Shown: positions 19,738 to 29,934 of the stretch, piece after piece | How the letters are laid out: every line of letters begins with the position of its first letter | Numbering within the stretch: position 1 is the first letter of the stretch | From: Tritrichomonas musculus | Taxonomy: Eukaryota > Parabasalia > Tritrichomonadida > Tritrichomonadidae | Direction: 5' to 3' | Length of the DNA stretch: 64,000 nt | Assembly: GCA_039105265.1 (NCBI GenBank) | Contig: JAPFFF010000055.1 | Coordinates: forward strand, 682,001 to 746,000 | Translations under genes and position numbers: made by a program | The notes under the pieces: model-generated | The model's input: the letters and a program-made list of their open reading frames with translations, nothing else | Told to the model about the DNA's origin: nothing | Database searches by the model: none

Positions 19738-19986
19738 CTCAGCTTTTTGAGAGAACTAATTGAAAGAAAAAAAGGAGAAAATTGGAGAATATTTTAAGAA
19801 TATTTATGTAAAATAAAAAATTGATGCATCTTTTTATATTTTTACCGAGACTTACATCAAAAGGAAGGATCAATAAAAATTATGTAACACAAAAAGATGC
19901 ATTTTTTTTTAACATGAATGGTCTCAGTAAATATTATTCTACATTTTCTTCTTATTTTTTTCTTTTAGTTCTCTCAAAAAGCTGAG
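19738..19986. mobile_element. 249-bp inverted-repeat element (MITE-like)
   Basis: The ends CTCAGCTTTTTGAGAGAACT and its complement are identical over 22 bp and similar for ~60 bp. A second internal inverted pair (GATGCATCTTTTT near 19822 and AAAAAGATGCAT near 19889) makes the centre hairpin-like. No target duplication was identified. Confidence 0.6.
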
Positions 19987-20363
19987 GTTTGTTGAATTTG
20001 GTACTATATTTGATATAATAGCATCAGTAATTATTTCAAAAAATTGATTAAATCCCAGCCATTTTGTAAAAATGTTGAATCTCGACTGGTTTATTCTTCC
20101 TCAGTAACAAATGCGTCCATCTTTCATCAGGAAAATTTTTAATTTTTTTGTAAAATTTTCTTTATTTTGCATTTTTCTTTAGATACAAAGGCTTTGGCAA
20201 TAAATGAAATATAATAAATAAAAAGTTAATATAAGCATTTATAATTTTACTTTTATTTAAAATATCATTTTATGCATATAATAAAAATCAAAGTTTGGGA
20301 TAAATTGAAAACTATATATTCTACACCGAAATGTATTTTTTTAATAGAAAAAAGTAGATATTT

Positions 20364-22592
20364 TTACTTTCTAGGAATCATTTTTTCGATTTCATTTATG
20401 ATTTCTGGGATATCTTCATTTTCCACGGCTTTTTTCAACCAATCAATTCCTTTTTCCTCTATAATTTTCCATGATTTTCTTCTATTAGGTGCTAAAACAT
20501 GAAGTAAAGCGATTGCGATTATTGTTGCAATGCATAAATTTTCTTGAAATGATTTCTTCACTCTTATTCTTTTGATTTTATTTATTTGTAATCCAGCAAT
20601 TTGATTAACTTCATCCAAATTTTCCCAATAGCCTTCAATGTTTTGGTACTTTATTAAAGACATCATGTCAAAATCATTATTATCGACATCATCTTTATCT
20701 AGATCTTCATTTTCATTTTCTTCATCATCATCATCTTCATCTTGCGGTAAGTCTTCACTATCTTCATCACTAAATGCATATTTATCTACAAAGGGTTGAA
20801 CATTTGGCCTACATTCACAACAAAAACCACGACGAATATCCATGATTTGTTCATATCTCATTTTCGCCATTATACTTTGTTCAATTATTCCAATATAGCC
20901 AGTATATTGGCATAACACTCCACTAGAAATACTGATATCAATAGCTTTCTTCTTCTCTTTATCAGAAATTGAATTTGATGCGTATCTTTTAAGTTGTTCA
21001 AAAGCAAACAATGCTGTAATTGCTTTACCAATATTCTTTCCTTTTGAACATCCATAATTATCCTCTTCATGTATAGTAAGTTGTTCAATGTCAGTAACTG
21101 GTATTTCAATTTCCTCTTGTTTAAAATCTCCAGTGATTAGTATTCCATCTTCAAACCTATTTTCTTTCCTATTTTTCTTTTTTCCACGCAGACAAACAAC
21201 AGTTCCGTCGTTTGCACATATTGATTTAATAGGAAATGGAGAAATTTCAAATGAACTGTTAAAAAATCCTTCTGTGTGGATGCTGATGTTTTTTAACCTT
21301 TCCTGAAAAGATGCTTGAAGTTGAGGAATTACTTTTTCACTGATTGATTTATTATCAAGAACAAAATCACATTTTCCTCCTGAAACAGTTGCAATATTTT
21401 CAAGAAGTCCTCCATCACAAAATCTACCAAGCCCAATTGTATTACATATATTCTGGCTGGAATGCTTTGAAACCAAATCAACAACTTCTTGGGCATTATC
21501 AACTTCTCCATCTGTTAAAATGAAAACTTTTCTCAGTCCACATATAGTTGGTGAATTCAGCACATATTTTAGAGGTGCATATATATCTGTTCCATCTAGA
21601 TTTGCTTTGAGATTTTGTGCTAATTCAATGGCTTTTTGAGCATATTTCTGACAATACTTTTTTGGTTTTTTAAACAAAGTTTTATATGTTGATCCAAAAA
21701 GAACGATGTTAAAGTATGTATTTGCTTGAAGAGATCTTAAAAATAGTTCTAGACACTCTGAAGCATTTTTAATAGAATCACCACTCATTGAACCACTGCA
21801 ATCTATCAAAAATACAAACTCTTTCTCTATATGAGTGGCATCGTTATATCCACATAATTTTGGAACAATTGATACTGCGCAATAATCATATGAACTATCT
21901 TTATCTCGAGGAGATAATAATAATGAACTTTCAATTTCTTCAATCGTTTCAAATGTCATCATAATTGATTGATTTTTAATTTTGTTTTGTATTTTGTTAG
22001 CAATTTTGAATATTTTTTGTTTTTTATCAAATTGTGCGTTTTTGACATTTGATTTAACATTGCTTATTTTATCTTTATCTGCTTGGATTTCCATGAAAAA
22101 GTTAGAATAAACATTTAGACAATCAACTGAACCACTTGGTGTATAAACATCAAGAGGGAATTTTATGAAGAATGTTCTTCTATCAGTAATAACTGCCTTC
22201 AAGGCCATCTTAATAATAATTTTGCATTCAATTTGGGGATTCAAATTGCCAATTTTAAATTCTGTCAATCCATCGGCAATATTTGATCCGTAAAAGGCAC
22301 AATTACCTCTATTAATAGACTTATTGTATATTTCAATAGCTTCTTTTCTTTCTCTTATTATTGGATTAATTATTTTATTTCCTAAAACAAAGGTAATACC
22401 GTAAATGCATATTTTCATATCATTCGGGAAAATATAGCTAATCTCTACATTTTTTTCTGATTTATTTTGAAATGTTTGGGTTACTTCTAGATTCATAATT
22501 AATCCTTTTTGAAAGCCATTAATTTCAACTTTTTTTGGTTTCATTTTATAGAAATCACTCTTTTCCAAGATGCAGCATGATCCAAAGCTCAT
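20364..22592 (-). CDS. VIT-vWA domain protein
   Basis: 742 residues from ATG 22590-22592. Residues ~8-130 form a VIT domain (vault/inter-alpha-trypsin type): NLEVTQTFQNKSEKNVEISY and later IGNLNPQIECKIIIKM. The vWA domain (~260-430) has an intact [13 protein letters not shown] near residue 263, the Thr of DGTDIYAPL, and LTDGEVDN near 363. A strongly acidic linker (SDEDSEDLPQDEDDDDEENE, ~615-645) precedes the C-terminal region found in this protein class: EGYWENLD, then LHVLAPNRRKSWKIIEEKG and DWLKKA. Related proteins are intracellular scaffolds, such as the VIT-vWA part of vault PARP4 and VWA5A. No signal peptide is seen. The domain order matches the 5' part of the gene at 34714-36543. Confidence 0.9.
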   Translation of the reverse strand: MSFGSCCILEKSDFYKMKPKKVEINGFQKGLIMNLEVTQTFQNKSEKNVEISYIFPNDMKICIYGITFVLGNKIINPIIRERKEAIEIYNKSINRGNCAFYGSNIADGLTEFKIGNLNPQIECKIIIKMALKAVITDRRTFFIKFPLDVYTPSGSVDCLNVYSNFFMEIQADKDKISNVKSNVKNAQFDKKQKIFKIANKIQNKIKNQSIMMTFETIEEIESSLLLSPRDKDSSYDYCAVSIVPKLCGYNDATHIEKEFVFLIDCSGSMSGDSIKNASECLELFLRSLQANTYFNIVLFGSTYKTLFKKPKKYCQKYAQKAIELAQNLKANLDGTDIYAPLKYVLNSPTICGLRKVFILTDGEVDNAQEVVDLVSKHSSQNICNTIGLGRFCDGGLLENIATVSGGKCDFVLDNKSISEKVIPQLQASFQERLKNISIHTEGFFNSSFEISPFPIKSICANDGTVVCLRGKKKNRKENRFEDGILITGDFKQEEIEIPVTDIEQLTIHEEDNYGCSKGKNIGKAITALFAFEQLKRYASNSISDKEKKKAIDISISSGVLCQYTGYIGIIEQSIMAKMRYEQIMDIRRGFCCECRPNVQPFVDKYAFSDEDSEDLPQDEDDDDEENENEDLDKDDVDNNDFDMMSLIKYQNIEGYWENLDEVNQIAGLQINKIKRIRVKKSFQENLCIATIIAIALLHVLAPNRRKSWKIIEEKGIDWLKKAVENEDIPEIINEIEKMIPRK

Positions 22593-23702
22593 TTAAATTA
22601 AAAATGAACTCAAAGTACTTAGAGGTTTGCGACATAAAAAAGGGGCAGAAATTAATCAAATTTTAATAAAGGTAGTTAAAAAAAAATCTGTCCTGATTTT
22701 TTGACCCAAAATTATATATATGATTAAATACACATTAAATATTAAAAATATGTTATTTATTGTCAAATTCGTCTTTTAATGCCCGAAGAAAAAGCGATGT
22801 TTTATCCCTCAGAAAAAGTGAAAAATTGAAGATTTGCTTAGTTTTAAAGCATTAATCTTATTTAATGCCAGATTATAAATATAATTTGATTTTATTGATT
22901 ATGAAAAAAATTTGAATATATTAAGATAATTATGTTTTAAAATTTTAGTTTTAATTTGGCAATGTTATACCTCACCTCTACCTATATAATATATATTTTT
23001 TTATTTTATACTAATTATAATAATTATATACATGCTTTATTTCATCAGTTAATAGTAAATTAATTAAGATAAAAATAAATTGCAAGATTTTCAATAGATA
23101 TTTTTAACTTTTTAAAAACTTATTTGTTTTTAAGGTTCACAATTTTTTTATTCAAAATAATTTATTTTCTTTTGAAAAATTAGAATTATATAATAATTTG
23201 TATATTATATTGTAATTTATATTTTTTATTTTATTTATATGTTATTAACATATTATTATTATTTATACATATTTAAATCGTAAATATATATTGTTATTTA
23301 CTTTATTTAAAAATATATTTGCACATCTATAAGGAAGGAAAATATATATCAAAAAGTTTAAATTTGAAAACCTTAACAAAACATTTGACAACTTTTCATG
23401 ATATATTTTTAATATCTAAAAATTTAAAAGATGAATTGCAATAATAACAATAAATAAATATATATACATAAATGTTAAAGAATAATAATTACTAAAAAGT
23501 TAAAATTCAGGACAAAAAAAAAGATAATAATCGAAATTATAAGTGATATCAAAAAAAATGTTTAAAATATATATATATCATAAGATTAAAAATAAAAAGA
23601 AAAACATATAGCATGTATAAAATAATTAATTATTCTAAAAACGTATAATTAAAAAATATTTAGATATATTTTTAGCTCAGCATATTAAAAAGACATTTGA
23701 TA
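22593..23702. other. Gene-free AT-rich stretch
   Basis: About 1.1 kb upstream of the VIT-vWA gene and left of the long-TIR element. Apart from the initiator-like site, no gene or repeat is recognised. Confidence 0.55.
22600..22607 (-). promoter_or_regulatory. Initiator-like element of the VIT-vWA gene
   Basis: On the minus strand TTCATTTTTAA precedes the ATG by ~8-15 bp, matching the parabasalid TCA-Py-(T/A) initiator and supporting the start at 22592. Confidence 0.5.
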
Positions 23703-23704
23703 TA

Positions 23705-25309
23705 GGGTGTCCAACTTCAAGTGTAGCATCTCATGATAGGAGCTATTGTAGAGTATAATTTTATTATTACATAAAAGTATGCATATTCTTAACAAAATTT
23801 TATGTTTTGACAAATCAATAAAAAAAGTGTCATGTTAAGTTACACTTAACTTTTTATTAAGACAGATATACTTATCAAAATGTATTCACTTTTCAAAAGA
23901 AAGTGATCGTATTGGTCCAATAGACAATCTTCTATAATATTTTTTAAATATTCAAAACCTACTTTGTTTGTTGTTTTAAAACAATATTATTTGATTCCTA
24001 AAAATACATTATTACATTTTATTGACGTTTATTTTTTAGCATGTACGTTTAGAATTTCCCAATAGATTATCACAAAAATAACTCTGAATTGTTTATATTT
24101 TCATTTAAGTGTACCACAGGTTTATAAATTTAGAATTTTAATATATAATTTATCATGAGTTAATAATAAAATAAAAACAGATTTTAAATGATATATATAA
24201 GCAGAAACATTTGGGGATCACAAAAGATTTTATCATATGACTTTTTGGGAGAATGAAAAGTGTCTGAACAAAATCTCATAAAGATCGTTGCACGAATGAT
24301 ATCACATCAAATCCATAAAACAACAAATATAATAATATATGATTTATTATTATCAGCAATTAGTCTTAAGAAAGAATTTGATTGGCATAAATTGAGAGTA
24401 ATTTTAAAGAAGTATATATCTAAAAATGAATCCTTATTTTTGTTGTGGGGAAACGATCATTAATTTGAATTTTCAAAATACTGCTTTTTATTATAATTCA
24501 TATTTACTGTATTTTTATTATCTTCATAATGAAAAATACTTATAATTTTAAAACTAGCTAAATTCATAAAAAATATGAAAAAATATAATATAATCTTTTC
24601 AATGAACGTTTACTATTTTACTTTTTTAAATGAATGAATAATTTTCAAAAATTGCACTTATACAAACATATTATCATACTAAAAGTATACATATTGAATT
24701 GAGAACATTTCATATTTTTAAAGTAAATTATATAAAACTTTTCAATTGTAGCATATGAAGAGAGTTATATCAAATAATAGACCTTTTTATAAAAAGAAAT
24801 TTTTTTTGCGATAAAGTATACTTTTTAGCGATAATGATCACTTTTTCATAAAAATGAACTTTTTCACAAAAACGCAAAGCAATTAGAATGATTATTTAAA
24901 ACCAATGTTATATGATTCTAGACAAGCATGTTATATATTTTAGTTGTTATAAATTATGTTTTATCAGTTTATTTTTAAGATATATAGATTCATTTGTTTA
25001 AGTGGAAAAGTTCTTTTTTTATGAAAAAGTAGACATTATCGCTAAAAAGTATACTTTATCGCAAAAAAAATTTTTTTTTATAAAAAGGTCTAATATATTG
25101 ATCAAAAATTTTCACCAAAAAAAATATTCAAAAATTTTTAAAAAACTTTTGACGACATAAAAAGTTAAGTGTAACTTAACATGACACTTTTTTTATTGAT
25201 TTGTCAAAACATAAAATTTTGTTAAGAATATGCATACTTTTATGTAATAATAAAATTATACTCTACAATAGCTCCTATCATGAGATGCTACACTTGAAGT
25301 TGGACACCC
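23705..25309. mobile_element. 1.6-kb TA-flanked element with identical 153-bp TIRs
   Basis: GGGTGTCCAACTTCAAGTGT starts at 23705, and its complement ends at 25309. By eye the two 153-bp arms (23705-23857 and 25157-25309) are identical. TA flanks both sides (23703-23704 and 25310-25311), as in the Tc1/mariner superfamily. Identical arms suggest a recent or active family. The interior contains the nested MITE at 24780-25090; without it the element would be ~1.29 kb, mariner-sized. A 67-codon ORF (24260-24463, SEQNLIKIVARMISHQIHKT...) is the only open frame and shows no transposase motif, so the element appears non-autonomous. Confidence 0.85.
24780..25090. mobile_element. GACCTTTTTATAAAAAG MITE, copy 1 (nested)
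   Basis: A 311-bp element with ~85-bp inverted arms (GACCTTTTTATAAAAAG...GCGATAAAGTATACTTTTTAGC... and complement), flanked by TA. It lies inside the larger element at 23705-25309. A near-identical copy is at 58338-60770, interrupted there by other elements. No ORF. Confidence 0.85.
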
Positions 25310-25311
25310 TA

Positions 25312-26339
25312 TACATCATTTGAATACATTTTTTCATATATGTTATTTAAGCATGCTATTTTTATTATATAAGTAGTATTATTCATTCTGTTTCTAAGTG
25401 CTGAATAGCAATAAAAATCAATGACTTTAAATTGATAAAATAACCAATTTTCAAATATTATCATTCAAAAAGATTGATTGAAGAAATAAAGCAGCTTAAT
25501 TTAAATTTTTTTTTTTTCATTCAAAAAAGCAGCTTACAGTATAGTAAAAAAATATGAAATCGTCAAAAAATACTAAAAAAGTTGGAAAATACACTTTTTC
25601 AAAGAAATAAGGCCAAATTTGCTTGGCTAATTCTTTTTATCGTCATTTGAAAAAATGGATTTTCGAACTTTTTCGTAAAATTCAAAAAGCTGGAAAAGCT
25701 ACTTTTTCAAATGACGATAAAACAATATTTACTCAAAAAAATTGAGTGTTTATTATGAAAAAGCTTGTTTTCCAACTTTTTGAATAATATTTTTACGTTT
25801 TCATATTTTTTTACTATACTGTAATTTAAATTTTTTTTATTCAATAGATTGATTGAAGAAATAAAAATATTATAATTTGATTGTATGCCATATCAAAAAT
25901 ATCATATATCAAAATAAGAGGTAGAGGTGAATATTCATTATTCTTTCTAATCAAATTTGGATGACAAAAAATAAAAATTTGTATTTTTTGAAATGTTAAA
26001 TGCTTTTTAAGTTTAAATAAATGTTATTTTTTATGATTTGCAATATGATAAAGTTATATATTAAGACAATATTCATTGATTTCTTATTTGTGCAAAATTA
26101 TCGAAATATTATTATTTCAAAAAAGTTCATCAGATCGGGACATATAAAAGATATTTTACTTTTTTAAAAGTATTAATAGCATATTCACAAGTATATGTTT
26201 TATATTATTTCATTTATTCTTTAAAAACTTTCTTTTTTAAAAATTTTATGACCTTTAAATTAATAACAAAATATATTGTTCAAAAGAAAAACAACTCTTT
26301 TTTAAAAGAGTTAGAATCATAATATAAAAGTGTTAGAAT
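25312..26339. other. Gene-free stretch with one MITE
   Basis: AT-rich DNA that includes the element at 25534-25824 and a pair of ~45-bp direct repeats flanking it. Otherwise nothing recognised. Confidence 0.55.
25534..25824. mobile_element. 291-bp MITE with TTACAGTATAG inverted ends
   Basis: The ends TTACAGTATAGTAAAAAAAT and complement are perfect for 27 bp and continue with gaps for ~57 bp (to GTTGGAAAA). A second internal inverted pair (TTATCGTCATTTGAAAAA near 25636, complement near 25704) folds the centre. The flanks are themselves duplicated: GATTGATTGAAGAAATAAA and TAATTTAAATTTTTTTT occur on both sides. No coding capacity. Confidence 0.75.
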
Positions 26340-27240
26340 TCCAATAGACTACAATTGTTCAAAATTATGCATTTGCAGCGAGTGAATAATAATGAATCGC
26401 TTTGTTGGTATCTTTCGGAATATATTCACCTTCATAATAAATATATCCAAGTTTGTTTTGTGCTGCTGCATAGTTTTGATTTGCAGCGAGTGAATAATAA
26501 TGAATCGCTTTGTTGGTATCTTTCGGAATATATTCACCTTCATAATAAATATATCCAAGTTTGTTTTGTGCTGCTGCATAGTTTTGATTTGCAGCGAGTG
26601 AATAATAATGAATCGCTTTGTTGATATCTCTCGAAATATATTCACCTTCTGAATAAATATACCCAAGACAGAATTGTGATTTTAAATTATTTGAATTCTC
26701 TGGGATTTCAAAGAAGTGAATAAATTTTTCAATGTTTTCGGAAAAATAACTCTCTGGGTAATACTCTTCTCCAATCCAATCATTCGATCAAAATCAATCA
26801 GAATTACTCTTTTCTCCTCATCAACAATGAAATTGTTGGGCTTCAAATCTCGATAAATTAACGATTCAGTTTGCAGATATTCAATAATAAACATTATTTG
26901 ATATATAAAATTGATTTTTTCTTCTGGATCGGGATGTATTTTATTGATTTCTGCTAAAGATTGGCCTCTAATATACTCTAATGTGCTTCAATTTTGCCAT
27001 ACAAACGAGGTAAAGATGGATGACAAATTCTTCAATAATTTTTCAGTTCTCGTTCATATAATTTTTCACGCTCAATAGTTTTGAAAAATTTGAGAGTAAA
27101 TAATTGTCCTAGTTCAATGTGATAAATTAGCTCAACACTTGATGAATCTGTATTTCCTAAATATGAAAGACGTAAAATTTCATCCCATTCCTGTATGCTT
27201 ATTTCTATTTTTGTTTTGTTCTCATTTTACAAGACTTTTA
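26340..27240 (-). pseudogene. Decayed kinase-Sel1 repeat gene
   Basis: Read on the minus strand, 27240-26780 gives kinase pieces in shifting frames: EISIQEWDEILRLSYLGN, LFTLKFFKTIEREKLYEREL, then IYRDLKPNNFIV (HRD as YRD) and VILIDFDRMI (DFG as DFD). The rest of the kinase C-lobe is missing. After a frame change near 26770 it continues EEYYPESYFSENIEKF into three Sel1-like repeats of 36 residues (GYIYYEGEYIPKDTNKAIHY...YSLAANQ), ending at a stop near 26360. Several stops and frame changes show it is dead. Sel1 repeats normally bind partner proteins. The upstream region at 27241-27800 probably belongs to the same gene. Confidence 0.75.
26372..26690 (-). repeat. 108-bp tandem repeats (Sel1 units)
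   Basis: Units begin with TTTGCAGCGAGTGAATAATA at 26372, 26480 and 26588. The first two copies are identical by eye over 108 bp; the third diverges after ~40 bp. The period of 36 codons equals one Sel1-like repeat, so this is coding repeat expansion, recent enough that two units have not diverged. Confidence 0.85.
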
Positions 27241-27800
27241 TTAATAAAATATGCTGAGAAAGAAGGTAAAATTAATTTCCGAATTTCTTTAACATTCATT
27301 TGATTTTCTTTGCTAACTGAGAAACTTTTCGAGAATTCTTTGATAATCTGATTGTATCTTTTTTTTCATATTCATAGAAATTTTCACTAAAATTAATATG
27401 TAATTTATAGGATAATAGCCCTTTATTTATTTTTTCGGAGGCGATAATGGTGCAATATCTTTCTTTTTTTAATGAATAAATTTGAAAACAAATCGCTTTC
27501 ATGAAAGAAGATAATTGCATTGTCAATAAAAATAACAAAATATTGATCATTTTGTCCACCTATCTCATCTATCATAATGATTTCTGATTTTTTCATTAAA
27601 TTTTGGAGATCATCTACTCGATTTTTTTCTGTGATAAGATAAGAAATAAATTCTTTAATGATTTTATTATGATATCGATTTGATCATCTAATTTGATGAT
27701 TATTAAAAGCTTTTTTGAAATTCAGTTAGATTACTAATCATCGCAAACAATGAAGAAAATGAATTTACATATGTAAAAATTGCAAAGATATACCTCCACT
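27241..27800 (-). pseudogene. Upstream remnant of the kinase-Sel1 gene
   Basis: The minus strand encodes, in pieces, LDDQIDIIIKSLKNLFLILS-like sequence, DDLQNLMKKSEIIMIDEIGG, QNDQYFVIFIDNAIIFFHES and HINFSENFYEYEKKD. It then runs through frame changes towards the kinase relic. The character (helical, Glu/Lys/Leu-rich, reading in the same direction) fits the N-terminal extension common on trichomonad kinases. That link is inferred from order and orientation only. Confidence 0.4.
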
Positions 27801-28593
27801 TTTTAAATTGTATATAAACTCAAAAAGTGGGGTGCAAAAAAAATATTTCAATTAAATTTTTCAAAAAAACAAGTATAAAAAGCTCTAATATCTCAATAAA
27901 TAAATAAATTTAAAAATACTAAAAAAACATTTTTTGGTTTTGTTCCACGCTAAAAAATCCAAAAATGAAATAAATTAAACAGATTATTATTTTAATTAAG
28001 TTCAATAATATTGGTAAAAAACTTTTCATCATAACAAGTAAAATGGGTCAAAAAAAACTATTAAAGCATAATAAAAGAGGGAAAATATAAAAAAGATTTT
28101 AAAAAAAAAAATGCTTATTACAGATTTAATTAGGGTATTTAATTTTTGGTATGAACTGGTTGATGATAAATAGAACATGCATAATCTCGTTTTGTTTTCT
28201 ATCTTCCGAATGCAAATTCAGGACAAATCGTGGAAAGGATGATTAAATAATCGACTAGCCTGAGCAATTGAAGGAAGCATACAGTCATTTGGAACTATTC
28301 TTAAAACATTTAGATTTGTAATTGAAAAATAGTAAAGTTGAAGTTCAAACGTAAAATAATGTATTTTCGAATAGATTAATCTATAATTTGTGTATTTTTA
28401 CGTATACAAGGTCTTTATATGATTTTTTAAGTTTCCCGAAAATTTATACAAAAAAAAATTTTTTTTGCCTTGGAACCCTTGTTTTTTCCTACTTTCAAAA
28501 TACAAAAAATTCAATATAACTTTTTAAATAAATTTGTGAAAATGGAACCCTTTTTGAGAAGAATATAATTTCTACCATTACAATTTTAAATCT
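27801..28593. other. Gene-free stretch, nothing recognised
   Basis: About 790 bp of AT-rich DNA upstream of the MOB-like gene; no repeats or coding frames recognised. Confidence 0.55.
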
Positions 28594-29283
28594 ATGAAAA
28601 AATCACGAAGAGATTCTCGAAAATGCACAATAATGGTATCAAAAGATATAAAATTTGAAATGAAAAAATATAAAAGAATCGAAGACATTACGGGCGATCA
28701 TCTTAATATTAATGTTAATTTATTAATGCAACCACCAGCCGCCTATAGCATTAATGATTGGCTAATAGTTAACCTAATTGATTTTTTGCATAGAGTTGAA
28801 CTGCTTTATTCATCATGCTCTCTTTTTTGCACTTCTGATACCTGTCCTTTATTTAATTCAGGTCCTCAATACTGCTACTTTTGGGTTGATGATGATTCAC
28901 CCCATCCTGTTCAAGTATCTGCTCCAGAATATTTTAATGCTTTAAAAAGATATATAAAAAGGAACTTACTTGACAAAGAATTATTTCCAGACAAAGCCAA
29001 AGAACTATCAAAAAAAGCTGATGGAATTTTAAAAACATCATACAGACGACTTTTTAGAATTTTGGCTCATCTCTATATTTGCCATTATCAAGATATTTCT
29101 AATATTCATGATCTTAATATATTTGAACTTATGAATACAGTTCTTACTCATTATGTCAATTTTACTCTTTTGTTTGGTGTTTGCCAACTCGATGAATTTC
29201 ATATTTTTGAACCGGTTTTTAAGGCAATCAACCAAAATCCAAATCCTAATTTTCACTGTCCAAAATTTTCAAACATCAAATAA
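28594..29283 (+). CDS. MOB1/phocein-family protein
   Basis: 229 residues, ATG to TAA, close to the usual ~215-residue MOB size. MOB hallmarks in order: NDWLIVNLIDFLHRVELLYS, FCTSDTCPLFNSGPQYCYFW (first zinc-site cysteines, C-x4-C, then the GPxYxYxW motif), VQVSAPEYFNALKRYI, LFPDKAKEL, YRRLFRILAHLYICHYQDI (the two zinc-site histidines, H-x4-H) and LLFGVCQLDEFHIFEPV. MOB proteins are co-activators of NDR/LATS-type AGC kinases in the Hippo/mitotic-exit network and act in cytokinesis and polarity. The unstructured N-terminus is basic. The cysteine and histidine zinc ligands appear intact, so it looks functional. Confidence 0.93.
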   Translation: MKKSRRDSRKCTIMVSKDIKFEMKKYKRIEDITGDHLNINVNLLMQPPAAYSINDWLIVNLIDFLHRVELLYSSCSLFCTSDTCPLFNSGPQYCYFWVDDDSPHPVQVSAPEYFNALKRYIKRNLLDKELFPDKAKELSKKADGILKTSYRRLFRILAHLYICHYQDISNIHDLNIFELMNTVLTHYVNFTLLFGVCQLDEFHIFEPVFKAINQNPNPNFHCPKFSNIK

Positions 29284-29934
29284 ATTGGTGTAAAAACTAA
29301 TAACAGAGTATTTTAGAAAGTTTAGTAAATATGAAAATAGTTATAAATCAACTTTTCTTATATATATATTTTGAGAGTATAAATGGTCAAATTCTAAATC
29401 ATTCATGTTCATATTTTATATAAAAATATCTGCAATATACCTTTACTTATGAATATCTTTGTTATCAGTGAGTTATAAATCTGCCATTTATGAAATTAAC
29501 AAGAATAATGACAAATTAGGACAATCCTTTTAAAGCTCAGAAATGTCTCCTATAAATTAATGCATCACTTTCAATTATTTTTGTAAATTCTTTAATCAAA
29601 TCTTTACCTTTTTTTATTTTCTTAGAAATTAAGAAATCTTATTTTTCATTAATTCATTCTATTGTACTTGATCCACTTGATCAGAATCTTAATTTATATT
29701 ATATTTTCATGCTCTTTATAGTTTCTTTTCGAAAAAGTTCATTTTTATATAATATCATCAAATGCATTTGCTTTATGATCAATTGTTTTGATTATTTACT
29801 GCATTCATATATTGATTTAAATTCAGTTTTAACTAAGAAAAATATATAAAAAAAATCTTTCTTGAATCATTTTGCTTTTCAAAATATTTTTAATAAACTT
29901 TTTGAATGCCAACAGAAAAAGTATCAATTTTTTT
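29284..29934. other. Convergent intergenic stretch, nothing recognised
   Basis: About 650 bp between the 3' ends of the MOB gene (+) and the ADP-ribosyltransferase gene (-). Both genes terminate into it; no repeat or ORF of interest is seen. Confidence 0.6.

Larger units (their letters stand above)
17845..20363. other. Gene-poor 2.5-kb stretch with inverted-repeat elements
   Basis: Contains a perfect (TAA)10 microsatellite at 17948-17977, the G/C-run inverted-repeat element at 18054-18967, a possible short ORF at 19477-19599, a 249-bp inverted-repeat element at 19738-19986, and AT-rich filler. Confidence 0.6.

Noticed and set aside
24260-24463. 67-codon ORF inside the long-TIR element as a transposase
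   Set aside because: It is short, has no D,D,D/E or helix-turn-helix motif, and the element shows no other coding region.
26372-26690. CRISPR-like 108-bp direct repeats
   Set aside because: The repeats are contiguous with no spacers, and one frame reads as Sel1-like units; they are coding repeats.
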